A DNA stretch of 64,000 nucleotides from JAGQPD01 sp020426865 (GTDB taxonomy: Bacteria > Planctomycetota > Planctomycetia > Pirellulales > Pirellulaceae): assembly GCA_041399065.1 (NCBI GenBank), contig JAWKTN010000006.1, forward strand, positions 124,001-188,000, read 5' to 3'. Below the pieces are notes generated by a model. The model did not search any database. It saw nothing but the letters and a program-made list of their open reading frames with translations, and was not told the origin of the DNA. Positions 25,009 to 35,315 of the stretch are shown piece after piece. Positions within the stretch are counted from its first letter, which is position 1. Each line of letters opens with the position of its first letter. Both the position numbers and the translations under genes were made by a program.

Positions 25009-26382
25009 CTATCGTTTGAATCTGGCGGTCACGGGGTTATGGTCTGAACCGGATTGTTCCAACACGTTTTGCCGAATGCGATACGATTGAGGGACATACC
25101 GTGTTGCCATCGACGGTGAACAGAAGACAAAATCGATCATCGAAAGATACGGAGGCTGGTTATAGGTAATCGTCTGATCGTCAGGCAACTCGTTGAGGAA
25201 CGACTGCAACGGCAGTTTGTCGTTACCTACGATGGTCTTCAAGGTCTTACTGTCGATCGTGTCATTAAAGTCACCGCAAAGGACGATTTGTATTTGCGGG
25301 TTGGCAGCAAGAGCTCGTTCGTAAAGGGTTCGTAATTGTTGGGCTTCGGCCAGGCGAATCGGTTCAGCGAATTCACGACCGTCGGAATTGCTCTTCAGAT
25401 GTACGACCCATAACTGGAAGGGAGTGCCTTGGTCTGGGAGGATTTCCACATCGAGCAGATCGCGATTGAAGCTGCGAGAGTGTCCCGAAGCGTCGGGGAA
25501 TTCGAGGTGTCGATAGGAGGTGACTTTGCCAACGGGAGCGCGCGATAGAACACAAACGTCAATACCGCGGAGGTCGTTTCCTTCAAAGTGAACGACATGC
25601 CGATAGCCCATATCGGGGAGAAACACGTCGAGGAACCGTTCGAGGAATCCACGCGATTCAACTTCTTGCATTGCCAGGACATCCGCATTGATCGATCGGA
25701 TGGTCTGAGCCAGTCGTTCCAATTCGGGGCGTGGTTTGGCGCGAGTCGTTTCATCTTGTGCGTAGGGGTCGTCGAAATCGTCAAACAAATTGCGCACGTT
25801 GAACGTGCCGACGGTAATCTCGTCGCCGATTGGCACGGAGCGTTGTTTGCGAGGAGTGACGTATGGGGGGAGGACGTCGACAATCTTTATGTTGTCAGGG
25901 CTAGCCAATTGAATTTGTGGAACGCCTTGATACAACGTCACGACGCCGCGGACAAGCACCGTCTTTTGTCGGTAGAGATTCTCGAGTGAATCCGGGAAAT
26001 TCTCAAGTGCGTCAGAAAAAACCACCAACTTAAATACGTTTCGGTCCTGAGAAAAATTGAGAAAATGAACCCGCTGCGCGTGTCCGACTGCCACGATCGT
26101 GCCGCTTACCATCGCGGACTTTCCGACAACTTGTTTGGCGTCCTTCCAATCGACATGGGGAATCGCTTCATCGGGGGCAATTGCCGGTCCGTTCGCGCCG
26201 GCGCGAGTTTCGTCGGCTGGTCGATCGGCGACAGCTGTTGCGGGCACAGCCGAGTTCGTCCCCGCTTGATTGAGTGTTTGTCCGGTAACGGTGTGCGCGC
26301 GGCAAGAACAGGCAATGACGAGCAACAGTCCAGGCAGTCCCGTGGAAAAACGTCGAGCATTGAAGCACAGTCGGCGACTCAT
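25009..26382 (-). CDS. Secreted endonuclease/exonuclease/phosphatase family protein with OB-fold-like domain
   Basis: A 457-residue protein with an N-terminal signal segment (GLPGLLLVIACSCRA) and a low-complexity linker. Residues about 80-165 form a beta-rich domain (KSAMVSGTIVAVG, VHFLNFSQDRNVFKLVVF, TVLVRGVVTLYQGVPQIQL), typical of OB folds fused to secreted nucleases. Then comes an EEP (DNase I-like) domain with all signature motifs: VGTFNVRNLFDD, MQEVE (metal-binding Glu), LCGDFNDT and SGSDHNPV (catalytic Asp-His). It probably hydrolyses phosphodiesters, perhaps extracellular DNA, outside the cytoplasm. It is divergent from the PQQ/MoxR operon, with a 244-base gap. Confidence 0.9.
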   Translation of the reverse strand: MSRRLCFNARRFSTGLPGLLLVIACSCRAHTVTGQTLNQAGTNSAVPATAVADRPADETRAGANGPAIAPDEAIPHVDWKDAKQVVGKSAMVSGTIVAVGHAQRVHFLNFSQDRNVFKLVVFSDALENFPDSLENLYRQKTVLVRGVVTLYQGVPQIQLASPDNIKIVDVLPPYVTPRKQRSVPIGDEITVGTFNVRNLFDDFDDPYAQDETTRAKPRPELERLAQTIRSINADVLAMQEVESRGFLERFLDVFLPDMGYRHVVHFEGNDLRGIDVCVLSRAPVGKVTSYRHLEFPDASGHSRSFNRDLLDVEILPDQGTPFQLWVVHLKSNSDGREFAEPIRLAEAQQLRTLYERALAANPQIQIVLCGDFNDTIDSKTLKTIVGNDKLPLQSFLNELPDDQTITYNQPPYLSMIDFVFCSPSMATRYVPQSYRIRQNVLEQSGSDHNPVTARFKR

Positions 26383-26626
26383 GAGGGACCTTTACCCGGG
26401 ACGGCGAGAAGAGCATTGATCTGCGGCGCTGGCCGCAATATAGCAGGATGTGGCTATGCCGGCGAGTGCCCCGCTGTGGCACCCAAGAGATCGAACGTCG
26501 GTGCTGCAAGACTTTCACGGCGGGACCTGAACGCGTATACTTCATGGAACACCGTGTATCCGTCTTTGTACAGGAATATGCTGCTCATTGGGATAGCTTG
26601 GCCTGTTTACGCCTGTGGGATTAATC

Positions 26627-28831
26627 GTGTATCGCCGAAGTCGCCGTTGGTGCGTGTTGTTGTCAACATCGCTGGCGGGATTTCTGTTGTTACTGCCGTT
26701 GACGGGATACGGCCAAACCGGCGTTTCGATTTCGCCGGTGGCATTGGATCACAATGTAAAGGTTAGCCGAGTCTCGACATCCACGGACGGTGATTTGGAT
26801 CGTCTGCAGGCTCGAATTGTCGAAGGCCAATGGGAAGAGGCGTTGGAGATCTTCCGCCGACTGTCACAAACCGACGGAGACGGATTGATTCTCGCGCCGT
26901 ATGGCGAGTATCGGGCGACCCATCCGACCTACATTCCGTTGCGACAGTATCTGCAATGGCAACTTTGTCATTTGCCTCCATCGGCCCAGCCGTTGTTGAA
27001 ATTATATCAGCAACGAATTGATCCGTTGGTTGAACGGCGATTGGCGAGGGTTCGCCAGTCGCATGACATTCGATCGATGGAGGAGTTGGTTGAGCAGTGG
27101 TTTGCCAGCCGTCATGGTGTCGTCGCATCCAGGCTGCTAGGGGAGTGGTATCTCGACGCGGGAATGCCGATGCGGGCACGGGAGGCTTGGACACGGATCC
27201 TTCCGGTGGACGCCGGCGATGCACAAGAACGTTGGAGTCATCCTGACGCCGACCCGGAGGGTGCCTATCTTCGGTCACTATTGATATGGGCTGAGATTCT
27301 AACGGGCGATCGCCGCAATGCTCGCGCGGAACTCGACGAATTGAAAACTCGATTTCCGAAGGCGAGTGGCAGATTTGCCGGACGCACAGGCAATTATTCA
27401 GAAATACTGGAACAACTTTGGCTTGCCTCGTCCGACTGGCACGCACGGCCTTTGAAGCGTACGTACGACAGCTACGGCGGGGGCCCCGACCGCGCCGCCG
27501 AATCGGAGTTGCGTCTATCAATGCGGCCAGAATTGCCCATGGAGCCCGTATGGCGACTTTCGATGGAACAAGTATCGGGGGTCGATCAAGCGTCGGAATA
27601 CCTGCGCGGATTTCCCGACCGGCGCGTCGCGGAACGGTACGGCAAAGAGCTATCGATGTTTCCCATCGCCGACGCGGGACATGTCTATGTAGCAGATGGG
27701 CATCGGATTCGCCGTGTCAACCTCGTGACGGGAGTCGCGAGCGAGCTATATCCAGCCGATGGCGAGTTCGATGCTGCCACGGCGCGGGATGTGCCCCATA
27801 TTGGCGTAATGCGGTACACACTGACCCGCCACAACGGGCGTCTCTTTGCTCGTAGGGGAGACCCGGTCACCGTGCATACGACGGCAACCTCCTCGCATCG
27901 GAGTGACCGGGGTTATTTGGTTTGCCTCGACGCGAACAGTGGTCGAATGCTGTTGGATAAGATCGGTCCGGAAACGGTGCAATGGACATTCGAGGGAACA
28001 CCGGTCGCCGACTCGGAGCGACTTTATGTTGTGATGCGGCGAAGCGACGTCGTTTCGCAGCTCCACGTGGCGGCTTACGAGTTGGCAACGGGCAGACTGC
28101 AGTGGCGAACACAAATCTGTTCCGCCCAAACGCTGGGGCAGGGAGAAGTGGAGGAGATCTCCCATATCCTGCTCACGCTGTACGAAGGGCGGCTGTATCT
28201 CAATAGCGGGATGGGGACGGTGGCGTGCCTGGATTGCGATGGCAAGCTTCACTGGGTCACAAAATACCCCCGGCTTGGCACGTTGACTGCGTCGAGCCAT
28301 GCCCCGGCCTGGCATGTATACCGAGATCTGGCGCCGTGTCTGGTCAGTCGTGGCAGAGTCTTTGCAGCACCATCGGATACCGAACAGCTTCTGGCGTTGG
28401 ACGCCGCCGACGGGCGTCTGTTGTGGACCACGCGATTTCCGCAGGGCGTGTTTGACGGCGTGCATTTGATCGGAGCGACAGATCGACACTTGATTGTAAC
28501 CGGTCGACGAGTATGGTGGCTGGATGTGAATACTGGCCGCTTGGCCGCCGACGTCACGTCAAACCCGTATCCTGCTGTGTCTCGATCGCACACGGTCGGT
28601 TGTGGCCGGGCAGCATTGGTGGGAGACTATATCTGGTGGCCCGCGATGGATGAAGAACATTTGCTGTTTATTATTAAAGCAAGAGACGGTCAGCAAGTGG
28701 CGGCGCCGATTTCATTATCGAAGCGAAAAGTGAAGGCCGGGAATCTGATGGTAGCGGAGAATCGCCTGTTGATTGCTGCGGCAGACGAGCTGGTAGCGTT
28801 TAGTCTTGAGGTGGAACGTGTTGAACCATGA
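26627..28831 (+). CDS. Exported PQQ-like beta-propeller protein (BamB-like) leading the MoxR operon
   Basis: I choose the GTG at 26627 (MYRRSRRWCV), 7 bases after GTGGGA, giving 734 residues and a clear signal peptide (VLLSTSLAGFLLLLPLTGYGQ). Residues about 45-250 are helical, TPR-like (WEEALEIFRRLSQ, ARAELDELKTRFPKASG). Residues 320-730 are PQQ-type propeller blades (YLVCLDANSGRMLLDK, AAYELATGRLQWRTQICS, VACLDCDGKLHWVTKYP, LLALDAADGRLLWTTRFP, WWLDVNTGRL). No cofactor-binding signature is evident, so it is likely a structural or assembly propeller. Its 3' end overlaps the moxR start by 14 bases, which implies translational coupling with the Bat-type genes. Confidence 0.85.
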   Translation: MYRRSRRWCVLLSTSLAGFLLLLPLTGYGQTGVSISPVALDHNVKVSRVSTSTDGDLDRLQARIVEGQWEEALEIFRRLSQTDGDGLILAPYGEYRATHPTYIPLRQYLQWQLCHLPPSAQPLLKLYQQRIDPLVERRLARVRQSHDIRSMEELVEQWFASRHGVVASRLLGEWYLDAGMPMRAREAWTRILPVDAGDAQERWSHPDADPEGAYLRSLLIWAEILTGDRRNARAELDELKTRFPKASGRFAGRTGNYSEILEQLWLASSDWHARPLKRTYDSYGGGPDRAAESELRLSMRPELPMEPVWRLSMEQVSGVDQASEYLRGFPDRRVAERYGKELSMFPIADAGHVYVADGHRIRRVNLVTGVASELYPADGEFDAATARDVPHIGVMRYTLTRHNGRLFARRGDPVTVHTTATSSHRSDRGYLVCLDANSGRMLLDKIGPETVQWTFEGTPVADSERLYVVMRRSDVVSQLHVAAYELATGRLQWRTQICSAQTLGQGEVEEISHILLTLYEGRLYLNSGMGTVACLDCDGKLHWVTKYPRLGTLTASSHAPAWHVYRDLAPCLVSRGRVFAAPSDTEQLLALDAADGRLLWTTRFPQGVFDGVHLIGATDRHLIVTGRRVWWLDVNTGRLAADVTSNPYPAVSRSHTVGCGRAALVGDYIWWPAMDEEHLLFIIKARDGQQVAAPISLSKRKVKAGNLMVAENRLLIAAADELVAFSLEVERVEP

Positions 28832-29879
28832 GGATCTTCAGTCTGTCGAACGCTTGCAAGCGGTTTACCATCGCATTTCGGCGGAGGTGAGTAAGGTGAT
28901 CGTGGGACAGCATTCGGTCGTGGACGAATTGCTGCTGGCTCTTTTCGCCCAAGGGCATTGCCTGCTGGTGGGTGTTCCGGGGCTGGCGAAGACGTTGATG
29001 ATTCGCACGTTGGCTCAAACGTTGGATTTGGGATTTCGCCGCATTCAATTCACTCCCGATTTGATGCCGGCTGATGTTACGGGGACGGAAGTCATTCAGG
29101 AAGACCGGTCCTCGGGGAACCGCGAGCTTCGTTTCATGGCCGGTCCGATCTTTGCCAATATCGTGCTGGCTGATGAGGTCAACCGTACTCCCCCGAAAAC
29201 TCAGGCGGCCTTGCTTGAGGCGATGCAGGAACGGCAGGTGACCATTAACGGAATCTGCCGCAAGCTTCCGTCACCGTTTTTCGTGTTGGCGACGCAAAAC
29301 CCGATTGAACATGAGGGGACGTACCCGCTACCGGAGGCTCAGTTGGACCGGTTCATGCTCAACGTGCTGATCGACTATCCCAGCGAGGATGATGAATTGC
29401 AGATTGTCCAGCGCACGACCGTGGATGGTGGAGAGGAGGCGGAGCCCGTGTTGTCGGCCAACGAAGTCGTCGATTTGGGCAAGGTCGTGCGGCGGATCCC
29501 GATCGCCGATCATGTGGCTCGATTCGCCCTGCGGTTTGCCCGCATGACGCGTCGCGATACGCTGGATGCCCCGGAGATCGTGAAAGAATTTGTCATGTGG
29601 GGGGCCGGTCCGAGGGCCAGTCAATACTTGGTATTGGCTGCAAAGGCAAAGGCGGCGATGGCTGGTCGGCACTACGTTAGCCACAGCGACGTAATCGCCG
29701 TAATTCGTCCCGTGTTGCGTCATCGGATCAAGACCAATTTCAATGCTGATGCCGAGGGTATGACTCCGGATCACATCATTGAACAGCTGATAGCACTGAA
29801 CCCAATTGTCGGAGACGAGTCAGGTGGGCGGAAAAGAGATCAGGCCTCTGAAATATTTCGATCCGCGGACTCTCGCTAA
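28818..29879 (+). CDS. MoxR family AAA+ ATPase
   Basis: A 353-residue AAA+ ATPase. The GTG at 28818 follows GAGGTGGAAC inside the 3' end of the previous gene. Motifs: IVGQHSVVDELLLALFAQGHCLLVG, Walker A GVPGLAKT, FTPDLMPADVTGTEV, Walker B IVLADEVNR, sensor-like ATQNPIEHEGTYPLPEAQLDRF, and arginine-rich FALRFARMTRR. MoxR ATPases act as chaperones with VWA-domain proteins to mature or activate enzyme complexes. The downstream DUF58 and VWA genes fit that pairing. It is cytoplasmic, and overlaps the DUF58 gene by 56 bases. Confidence 0.95.
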   Translation: MLNHEDLQSVERLQAVYHRISAEVSKVIVGQHSVVDELLLALFAQGHCLLVGVPGLAKTLMIRTLAQTLDLGFRRIQFTPDLMPADVTGTEVIQEDRSSGNRELRFMAGPIFANIVLADEVNRTPPKTQAALLEAMQERQVTINGICRKLPSPFFVLATQNPIEHEGTYPLPEAQLDRFMLNVLIDYPSEDDELQIVQRTTVDGGEEAEPVLSANEVVDLGKVVRRIPIADHVARFALRFARMTRRDTLDAPEIVKEFVMWGAGPRASQYLVLAAKAKAAMAGRHYVSHSDVIAVIRPVLRHRIKTNFNADAEGMTPDHIIEQLIALNPIVGDESGGRKRDQASEIFRSADSR

Positions 29880-30735
29880 GCTGCAAGGGTTGCAACTGCG
29901 AGCCCGGCACATTGTCGAAGGTTACGTCGCTGGGCAGCATCGAAGCCCGATGCAAGGGTTCTCCATCGAGTTCGCTGAGCATCGCACCTATTCTCCGGGT
30001 GATGAGCTCCGCCACGTGGATTGGAAGGTGTTTGGCCGAACCGACAAGTATTATGTCAAGCGTTATGTCGACGAAACGAATCTTGTCTGTTATCTCGCGG
30101 TCGATGTCAGCGAGAGCATGTCCTATCGGGGCGATGACGCACTGTTGACAAAGCTGGACTACGCGAAGTGTGTTGCGGCGGCGATCGGATGGATCGTCTT
30201 AAAGCAGTTAGACGCCGTTGCCATGGTGCTATTCGACGAAGCCGTCCGCGAGTTTGTACGTCCGGGAAATAACGCTTCGCAGTGGTCGCAACTGTTGCAG
30301 TTGTTGGACGCCGGTACTGCGGGCGGGAAGACGGCCACGGGACCGGTGTTCCACGAACTGGCGGAACGTTTTCCGCGTCGCGGGGTCGTCGTATTGATCA
30401 GCGATTTCTTCGACGATCCGAAGTCCATTGTTGCCGGTCTCCGTCATTTTCGACATCGTCAGCATGATGTGGTCGTTATGCATATCATGGATCCGACGGA
30501 ACTTGACTTCCCGTTTGAACAGGCGACCTGTTTTCGTGGGCTCGAGCACCAGCCAGATGTTGTGACCGAACCACACAAGTTGCGAATTGCCTATCTGGAG
30601 GAAGTGGACAACTTCACTCGCCAATTGCGCTGGCATTGTCGCGATCTTGGCATCGACTACCTTAGCGTGCGTACGGACCAGCCGATCGATCAGGTCCTCA
30701 CGTCGTATTTCGCACAGCGAAGGCGACGCCTATGA
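29824..30735 (+). CDS. DUF58 domain-containing protein
   Basis: A 303-residue soluble protein starting at a GTG 9 bases after GGAG, within the moxR 3' end. The DUF58 signature is intact: YSPGDELRHVDWKVFGRTDKYYVKRYVDETN. It is followed by a VWA-like core (LAVDVSESMSY with the D-x-S-x-S metal site, then VVVLISDFFDDP). DUF58 proteins usually sit between MoxR and BatA/B genes, as here. Role inferred: substrate or adaptor of the MoxR ATPase. The stop overlaps the next ATG (ATGA). Confidence 0.93.
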   Translation: MGGKEIRPLKYFDPRTLAKLQGLQLRARHIVEGYVAGQHRSPMQGFSIEFAEHRTYSPGDELRHVDWKVFGRTDKYYVKRYVDETNLVCYLAVDVSESMSYRGDDALLTKLDYAKCVAAAIGWIVLKQLDAVAMVLFDEAVREFVRPGNNASQWSQLLQLLDAGTAGGKTATGPVFHELAERFPRRGVVVLISDFFDDPKSIVAGLRHFRHRQHDVVVMHIMDPTELDFPFEQATCFRGLEHQPDVVTEPHKLRIAYLEEVDNFTRQLRWHCRDLGIDYLSVRTDQPIDQVLTSYFAQRRRRL

Positions 30736-32954
30736 TTGGCGGGCCTGCGGCGGTTGTCGGGTTGCCGCCCCTCTTTGCGGCGGGTTTCGGAAACACCGGA
30801 ATGTTGTTCTGGGGCCTGGCGGCGTTGGTGCCGATCGTCCTACACATTTGGAGCCGCAAGAATTACCAGACTCGCAACTGGGCGGCGACACGTTTTCTGC
30901 TGGCAGCGCTCCAACGACATGCTCGCCGGATGCGAATGAGGCAGTGGTTGCTGCTGACGCTGCGGATTGCCATCATGACGCTTGCGGCATTGGCTCTGGC
31001 CGATCCCGTCTGGCAGTCTGCGCCGTTGCTGGGGGTACCGACCGAACTGGAAAGTACCCACTACATTTTGATCGTCGACGGTTCGTATTCCATGGGCACG
31101 CAGTGGCAGGGAATCACGCGGTTTCACCGAGCGCAACAAATCTGCGCCAGCCTGGTGGAGCAATCTCGCCCTGGTGATGGCTTCAGCTTGATTCTCATGG
31201 CCGAGCCGTCGGCAAACGTGATCGGCGAACCGTCATGGAGTAAAGCCAGCGTACTGTTGGAGATTGATCGGCTGCAGATGACGCATGCAGGAGCGGGTAT
31301 GACGAGTGCGTGGCATCTTGCAAGGGAGGCGATGCAGGTCGGTAGTCGCAGCCCAGAGCGATACGCCCGAACCCACGTCTACATTATTACCGACTTGGCG
31401 CTGCAAACGTGGGACGTGGCAACGTTGTCGGTTTGGCGACGAGAACTGGCGTTGCTGCCACGTGATGTGAATCTGTCGGTGATCGACGTTGGACAGGAGG
31501 AGAGTGAGAACATGGCGGTGACGTCACTGCAACCAGTCAACGGTTTGTTGACACTCCAGCAGCCGTGCGAGGTGCTTGTCACGGTCAAGAGTTTTGCCGA
31601 CCGAAGATACGATAGTGTGCGAGTGTCTCTTGTTGTCGATCACCACGAAGTGGATACGCAATTCGTCGATGTGCCGCCGAAATCGCAGATTCAGGCACGA
31701 TTTCGACATCGATTTGTGCAGGAGGGTGAGCACTTGCTCGAGGCACGGCTTCCTGTTGATGGATTGGAAACAGACAATCACAGATTCCTGGCTGTCGACG
31801 TCAAGGACACGATTCGCGTCTTGTGCATCGGAGGAGAACCGGCAGACACCCATCATTTGGCACTTGCTTTAGCAGCGACCGGTCCTCAACGTCCGTCCGT
31901 TGAAGTGAAGGAACGAAACGAGGCGGCGTTGCGTAACGAGGATCTGCAACAATACGACTGCGTCTTTGTGTGCAACATGGCGAGAATGGGTAGCGAGGAA
32001 AAGGCGGTTTTTGAACAATTTCTGCACCGGTCGCGGGGACTGGTCTTCTTTTTAGGGGACCGAGTTCAAGCGGATTCGTACAATCTATGGCTCGCCAGTG
32101 CCGATCCTGCCCAGGCGATACTGCCGGCAACGATTGGCGGGATTCGCCCATTTGCCAACTACCGCCTCGACCCATTGGATTATCGGCACCCGATGGTGCA
32201 GTTGTTTCGCGGTCAGGACCAAGCGGGACTACTGACGACGCCGGTGTGGCAATACTTCGAGCTTCAGCCCCTGCCGGCATCGCAGGTTGCGATGCAGATC
32301 ATCGCGGGGGAAGGGGAGTCATCCGGGGAAGGGGAGCCGCTGGTTGTCGAGAGACGCGTGGATGGTGGTGCGGTCGTCATCGTCGGCACGGCGGCCTCAC
32401 CGGCATCGAAGGACACGTCGCAATCACCACCTGCTCCGTGGAATGCCTGGTCGACCTGGCCCAGTTTTCCGCCGATTGTGCATAGCCTCCTCGAGTCCAC
32501 GTTGTCAGCGTGGCAGAGACAACACAATGTCATGATTGGCGAGTCGCTGCGAGACGCTGCGTTCGAGGTGGGCAGCGACTTGGCCGTCGATGTTTTTCAC
32601 GATGAGCAGGTGCTGGAGCGTGTCCCACTGAACCTCGATGGTGCTCGCTACGACTGGGTGTTCGGGCCGGTGCAATGGCAGGGTGGATACTCGGTGACCT
32701 CCGCCAGCGAACGGGCGCACGCACGATCTTTTGCTGTGAACATCGACCATCGAGAGAGTGAACCGGCGCGGGCATCGAAGGACTCCTTTCCCGACCGTGT
32801 GCGGTTTGAAAACGACCTGTCGATCCCAACGGAAGTCACGCCCGTCACGGTGGGACCGCGAGAGTCGCAGTTGTTTCGTTGCATCCTCAGCTTTGTGTTG
32901 CTGCTTATGCTGATTGAACCGCTATGGGCTGATCGCGTCGGAGGCCGCCTGTGA
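30732..32954 (+). CDS. BatA-like membrane protein with VWA domain
   Basis: A 740-residue protein. The N-terminus has the BatA aerotolerance-type double helix (NTGMLFWGLAALVPIVLHIWSRK, then WLLLTLRIAIMTLAALALADPVW). A VWA domain follows with an intact MIDAS motif (IVDGSYSM, D-x-S-x-S) near residue 120. The middle has an Ig-like region and a segment that looks like a glutamine-amidotransferase fold (VLCIGGEPADTHHLALALAA, RGLVFFLGDRVQ). A C-terminal helix (CILSFVLLLMLIEPLW) re-enters the membrane. The soluble domains probably face the periplasm. ATGA and GTGA overlaps at both ends show tight coupling with its neighbours. Confidence 0.9.
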   Translation: MIGGPAAVVGLPPLFAAGFGNTGMLFWGLAALVPIVLHIWSRKNYQTRNWAATRFLLAALQRHARRMRMRQWLLLTLRIAIMTLAALALADPVWQSAPLLGVPTELESTHYILIVDGSYSMGTQWQGITRFHRAQQICASLVEQSRPGDGFSLILMAEPSANVIGEPSWSKASVLLEIDRLQMTHAGAGMTSAWHLAREAMQVGSRSPERYARTHVYIITDLALQTWDVATLSVWRRELALLPRDVNLSVIDVGQEESENMAVTSLQPVNGLLTLQQPCEVLVTVKSFADRRYDSVRVSLVVDHHEVDTQFVDVPPKSQIQARFRHRFVQEGEHLLEARLPVDGLETDNHRFLAVDVKDTIRVLCIGGEPADTHHLALALAATGPQRPSVEVKERNEAALRNEDLQQYDCVFVCNMARMGSEEKAVFEQFLHRSRGLVFFLGDRVQADSYNLWLASADPAQAILPATIGGIRPFANYRLDPLDYRHPMVQLFRGQDQAGLLTTPVWQYFELQPLPASQVAMQIIAGEGESSGEGEPLVVERRVDGGAVVIVGTAASPASKDTSQSPPAPWNAWSTWPSFPPIVHSLLESTLSAWQRQHNVMIGESLRDAAFEVGSDLAVDVFHDEQVLERVPLNLDGARYDWVFGPVQWQGGYSVTSASERAHARSFAVNIDHRESEPARASKDSFPDRVRFENDLSIPTEVTPVTVGPRESQLFRCILSFVLLLMLIEPLWADRVGGRL

Positions 32955-35299
32955 ACGGCCAACGACAAGCGTTCGAGATGCGTTTGGAACATGACTGGCC
33001 CTTGCCATCGTGGCTGACCCTGTTGTTGGCAATTGGCATCGTCGTACTGATGTATTACCGCTTCAGTCGTCGCTCCCCCGAGCAGCCAGCATGGCGGCAC
33101 CTGGCACTGCTTTCCCTGCGGTTTGTCGCGTTGTTTTTAGTATTTGTGATGATGTATGGATTTGTTCTTCGGCCGTATCGAACAAGTCCGTCCGACCTGG
33201 TACTGCTCATTGATGACTCCGCCAGTATGTCAGCAACGGACGCACATCCGCTAGACGGACGCTCCGAATTAGATGAGAGCAAAGCGAATGATCGTGTTGA
33301 AAGGGATCGCTTTCATCGAGTCACCGATTGGCTTTTGGTCGACCAGGCAACGATCCTGACGAAATTGATCGGCAATTACCAACTGCGAGTACGGTTTCTC
33401 AGTGGAGGAGGATTCGACAGTCAGGGAGTTGATTTTGGCGAGCTGACGCGGCAGATTGCCGACCACGGCGCGAATTATTCTCGCAGTCCACTTGGAAACC
33501 GAGTACGAGAGATCCTTGAGCAGCAGCGCGGGCGTCCGACAGCGGCGATTGTTGTGTTTACGGACGGCGTGAATACGGAAGGGGCGACGCTAGAGTCGTC
33601 GGGCGATGACGCTCGAGGACGTGACATTGCCTTGTTTCTGGTAGGGGTCGGGCAGGAGCGATCCACTCGCGACATCCGATTGCGAGACGTAATTGTTGAC
33701 GATGTCGCCTATGTCCACGACGTCGTTCCCGTGGAAGTTACGCTGACCTCTTCGGCTTGTTCCGGTGACACGACAACGCTCACGTTGAGTGATACGTCAG
33801 GCAAGGTACTGGACGAACGACCGATTACGATTGCCACCGACGGTGTCGCTCAACAGGAATCGCTGATGTGGCGTCCGGTAACGACCGGCCTTCACGAACT
33901 GACCGTGAACGTCCAGGGGCTGGCTGGCGAGACGGATTCCGGCAACAACGAAAAGGTCGTTCGGGTGGACGTTCGCGACAGTGTTTTACGTGTCCTTTTG
34001 GTGCAAACGTATCCGAGCTATGAATTTCGGTACCTGAAAAACGTCTTGGGGCGAGGGGCTGTTGGGAGTGAGGGCGAGCCGCAGTCGATCTGCGAGCTGA
34101 CTACCATCTTGCAGGAAGCAGACGCCGAGTATGTGGACATCGACAACAACGCCCAACGCGTCTTCCCGACTCGATGGGAGGCACTTCTTGAATATGACGT
34201 GATCATTCTGGGTGATGTGGCCCCCGAGTTTCTCGGCCCGGTAGCCATGGAGAACATTGTCCGATTCGTTCGTGAACACGGTGGTGGCGCGCTGTTGATT
34301 GCCGGTCAACGGTACAATCCACAAGCCTATCGCGACACACCGTTGGCTGAGTTGTTACCATTGCGATTGGGGGAAACCGCTGGCAATTCGTCGACGGGGG
34401 ACTTGAGCATCGGGATGAACGTGCGACTTTCGCATGTGGGAGATCATTCGCCCTTCGTGCGTGTGGCGATGGAGCAGAAACGGAATCTGGAGCTGTGGCG
34501 GGCATGGAGTCCATACTGGGGCGTCCCCGATGCGGAGCCGTTGCCGGGCACGCATGTGCTTGTCGAGGCAGCCGATCGAACCAGTTCCAGTGGCTTCGCG
34601 GTGCCGTTGATCTGTCACAGTTACGTTGGTCCTGGCAATGTAGTCATGCACACGTCCGACGATCTTTGGCGATGGCAGTTCACGGCCAACGAACAGGCGT
34701 ATGTCCGATACTGGATGCAGACCATTCGCTTCCTCGGTCGCCCGAAGATGACGGACGCTGGGGGGATCCGACTGCAGGCAGAGCGAGAACAGTACCGGTT
34801 TGGCGACGCGGTGACTTTGAGCGTTCGATTTCTGGACGAGCGAACCGCGCCCGAGCACGACGACGAAGTGAGTGTGATCATCGGGGGCGAGGGTGGGCAG
34901 GATCGTTCCGTCCAGCTGCATCGTTGGACAGGACTGCGCGGTTTCTTTCTCGTTGAGATTCCGCAGTTGTTACCGGGGCGCTACCATGCGCGGCTGGCGG
35001 CGCCCCAAGTGGCGGACAAGATCCCCGCCTGCGACTTCGAAGTCATTCCGCCTGATACGGAGCTGACGGGAGTTGATCTGGACGAAAAGGCGATGCGAGC
35101 GGCCGCGGAGATTTCTCGGGGAAAATACTATAGAATGCAGGACGTGGAACAGATGTTGCACGAACTTCCGTTGGGTTCGCAACTTCGCGTTGAGGCGTTG
35201 CCATCACGGCCCATTTGGAATTCGTCGTTGGTGGCAGCCTTGTTCATGGCGTCCCTGTCCTGCGAGTGGATTCTGAGAAAACGATGGGGTTTGGCTTGA
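32951..35299 (+). CDS. Second VWA / glutamine-amidotransferase-like membrane protein
   Basis: A 782-residue protein starting at a GTG that overlaps the previous stop (GTGA). Two N-terminal helices (LTLLLAIGIVVLMYYRF, LSLRFVALFLVFVMMYGFVL) are followed by a VWA core with MIDAS residues (LLIDDSASMS) and a distal strand (AAIVVFTDGVNTEG). There are then beta-rich domains and a GATase1-like region (VLLVQTYPSYEFRYLKN, YDVIILGDVAPEFLG, HGGGALLIAGQ). A last hydrophobic helix lies near the C-terminus. It has the same overall plan as the gene before it, so the two may be diverged paralogs or partners in one complex. Confidence 0.88.
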   Translation: MNGQRQAFEMRLEHDWPLPSWLTLLLAIGIVVLMYYRFSRRSPEQPAWRHLALLSLRFVALFLVFVMMYGFVLRPYRTSPSDLVLLIDDSASMSATDAHPLDGRSELDESKANDRVERDRFHRVTDWLLVDQATILTKLIGNYQLRVRFLSGGGFDSQGVDFGELTRQIADHGANYSRSPLGNRVREILEQQRGRPTAAIVVFTDGVNTEGATLESSGDDARGRDIALFLVGVGQERSTRDIRLRDVIVDDVAYVHDVVPVEVTLTSSACSGDTTTLTLSDTSGKVLDERPITIATDGVAQQESLMWRPVTTGLHELTVNVQGLAGETDSGNNEKVVRVDVRDSVLRVLLVQTYPSYEFRYLKNVLGRGAVGSEGEPQSICELTTILQEADAEYVDIDNNAQRVFPTRWEALLEYDVIILGDVAPEFLGPVAMENIVRFVREHGGGALLIAGQRYNPQAYRDTPLAELLPLRLGETAGNSSTGDLSIGMNVRLSHVGDHSPFVRVAMEQKRNLELWRAWSPYWGVPDAEPLPGTHVLVEAADRTSSSGFAVPLICHSYVGPGNVVMHTSDDLWRWQFTANEQAYVRYWMQTIRFLGRPKMTDAGGIRLQAEREQYRFGDAVTLSVRFLDERTAPEHDDEVSVIIGGEGGQDRSVQLHRWTGLRGFFLVEIPQLLPGRYHARLAAPQVADKIPACDFEVIPPDTELTGVDLDEKAMRAAAEISRGKYYRMQDVEQMLHELPLGSQLRVEALPSRPIWNSSLVAALFMASLSCEWILRKRWGLA

Positions 35300-35315
35300 A
35301 TGAGGCGTTGAGGCA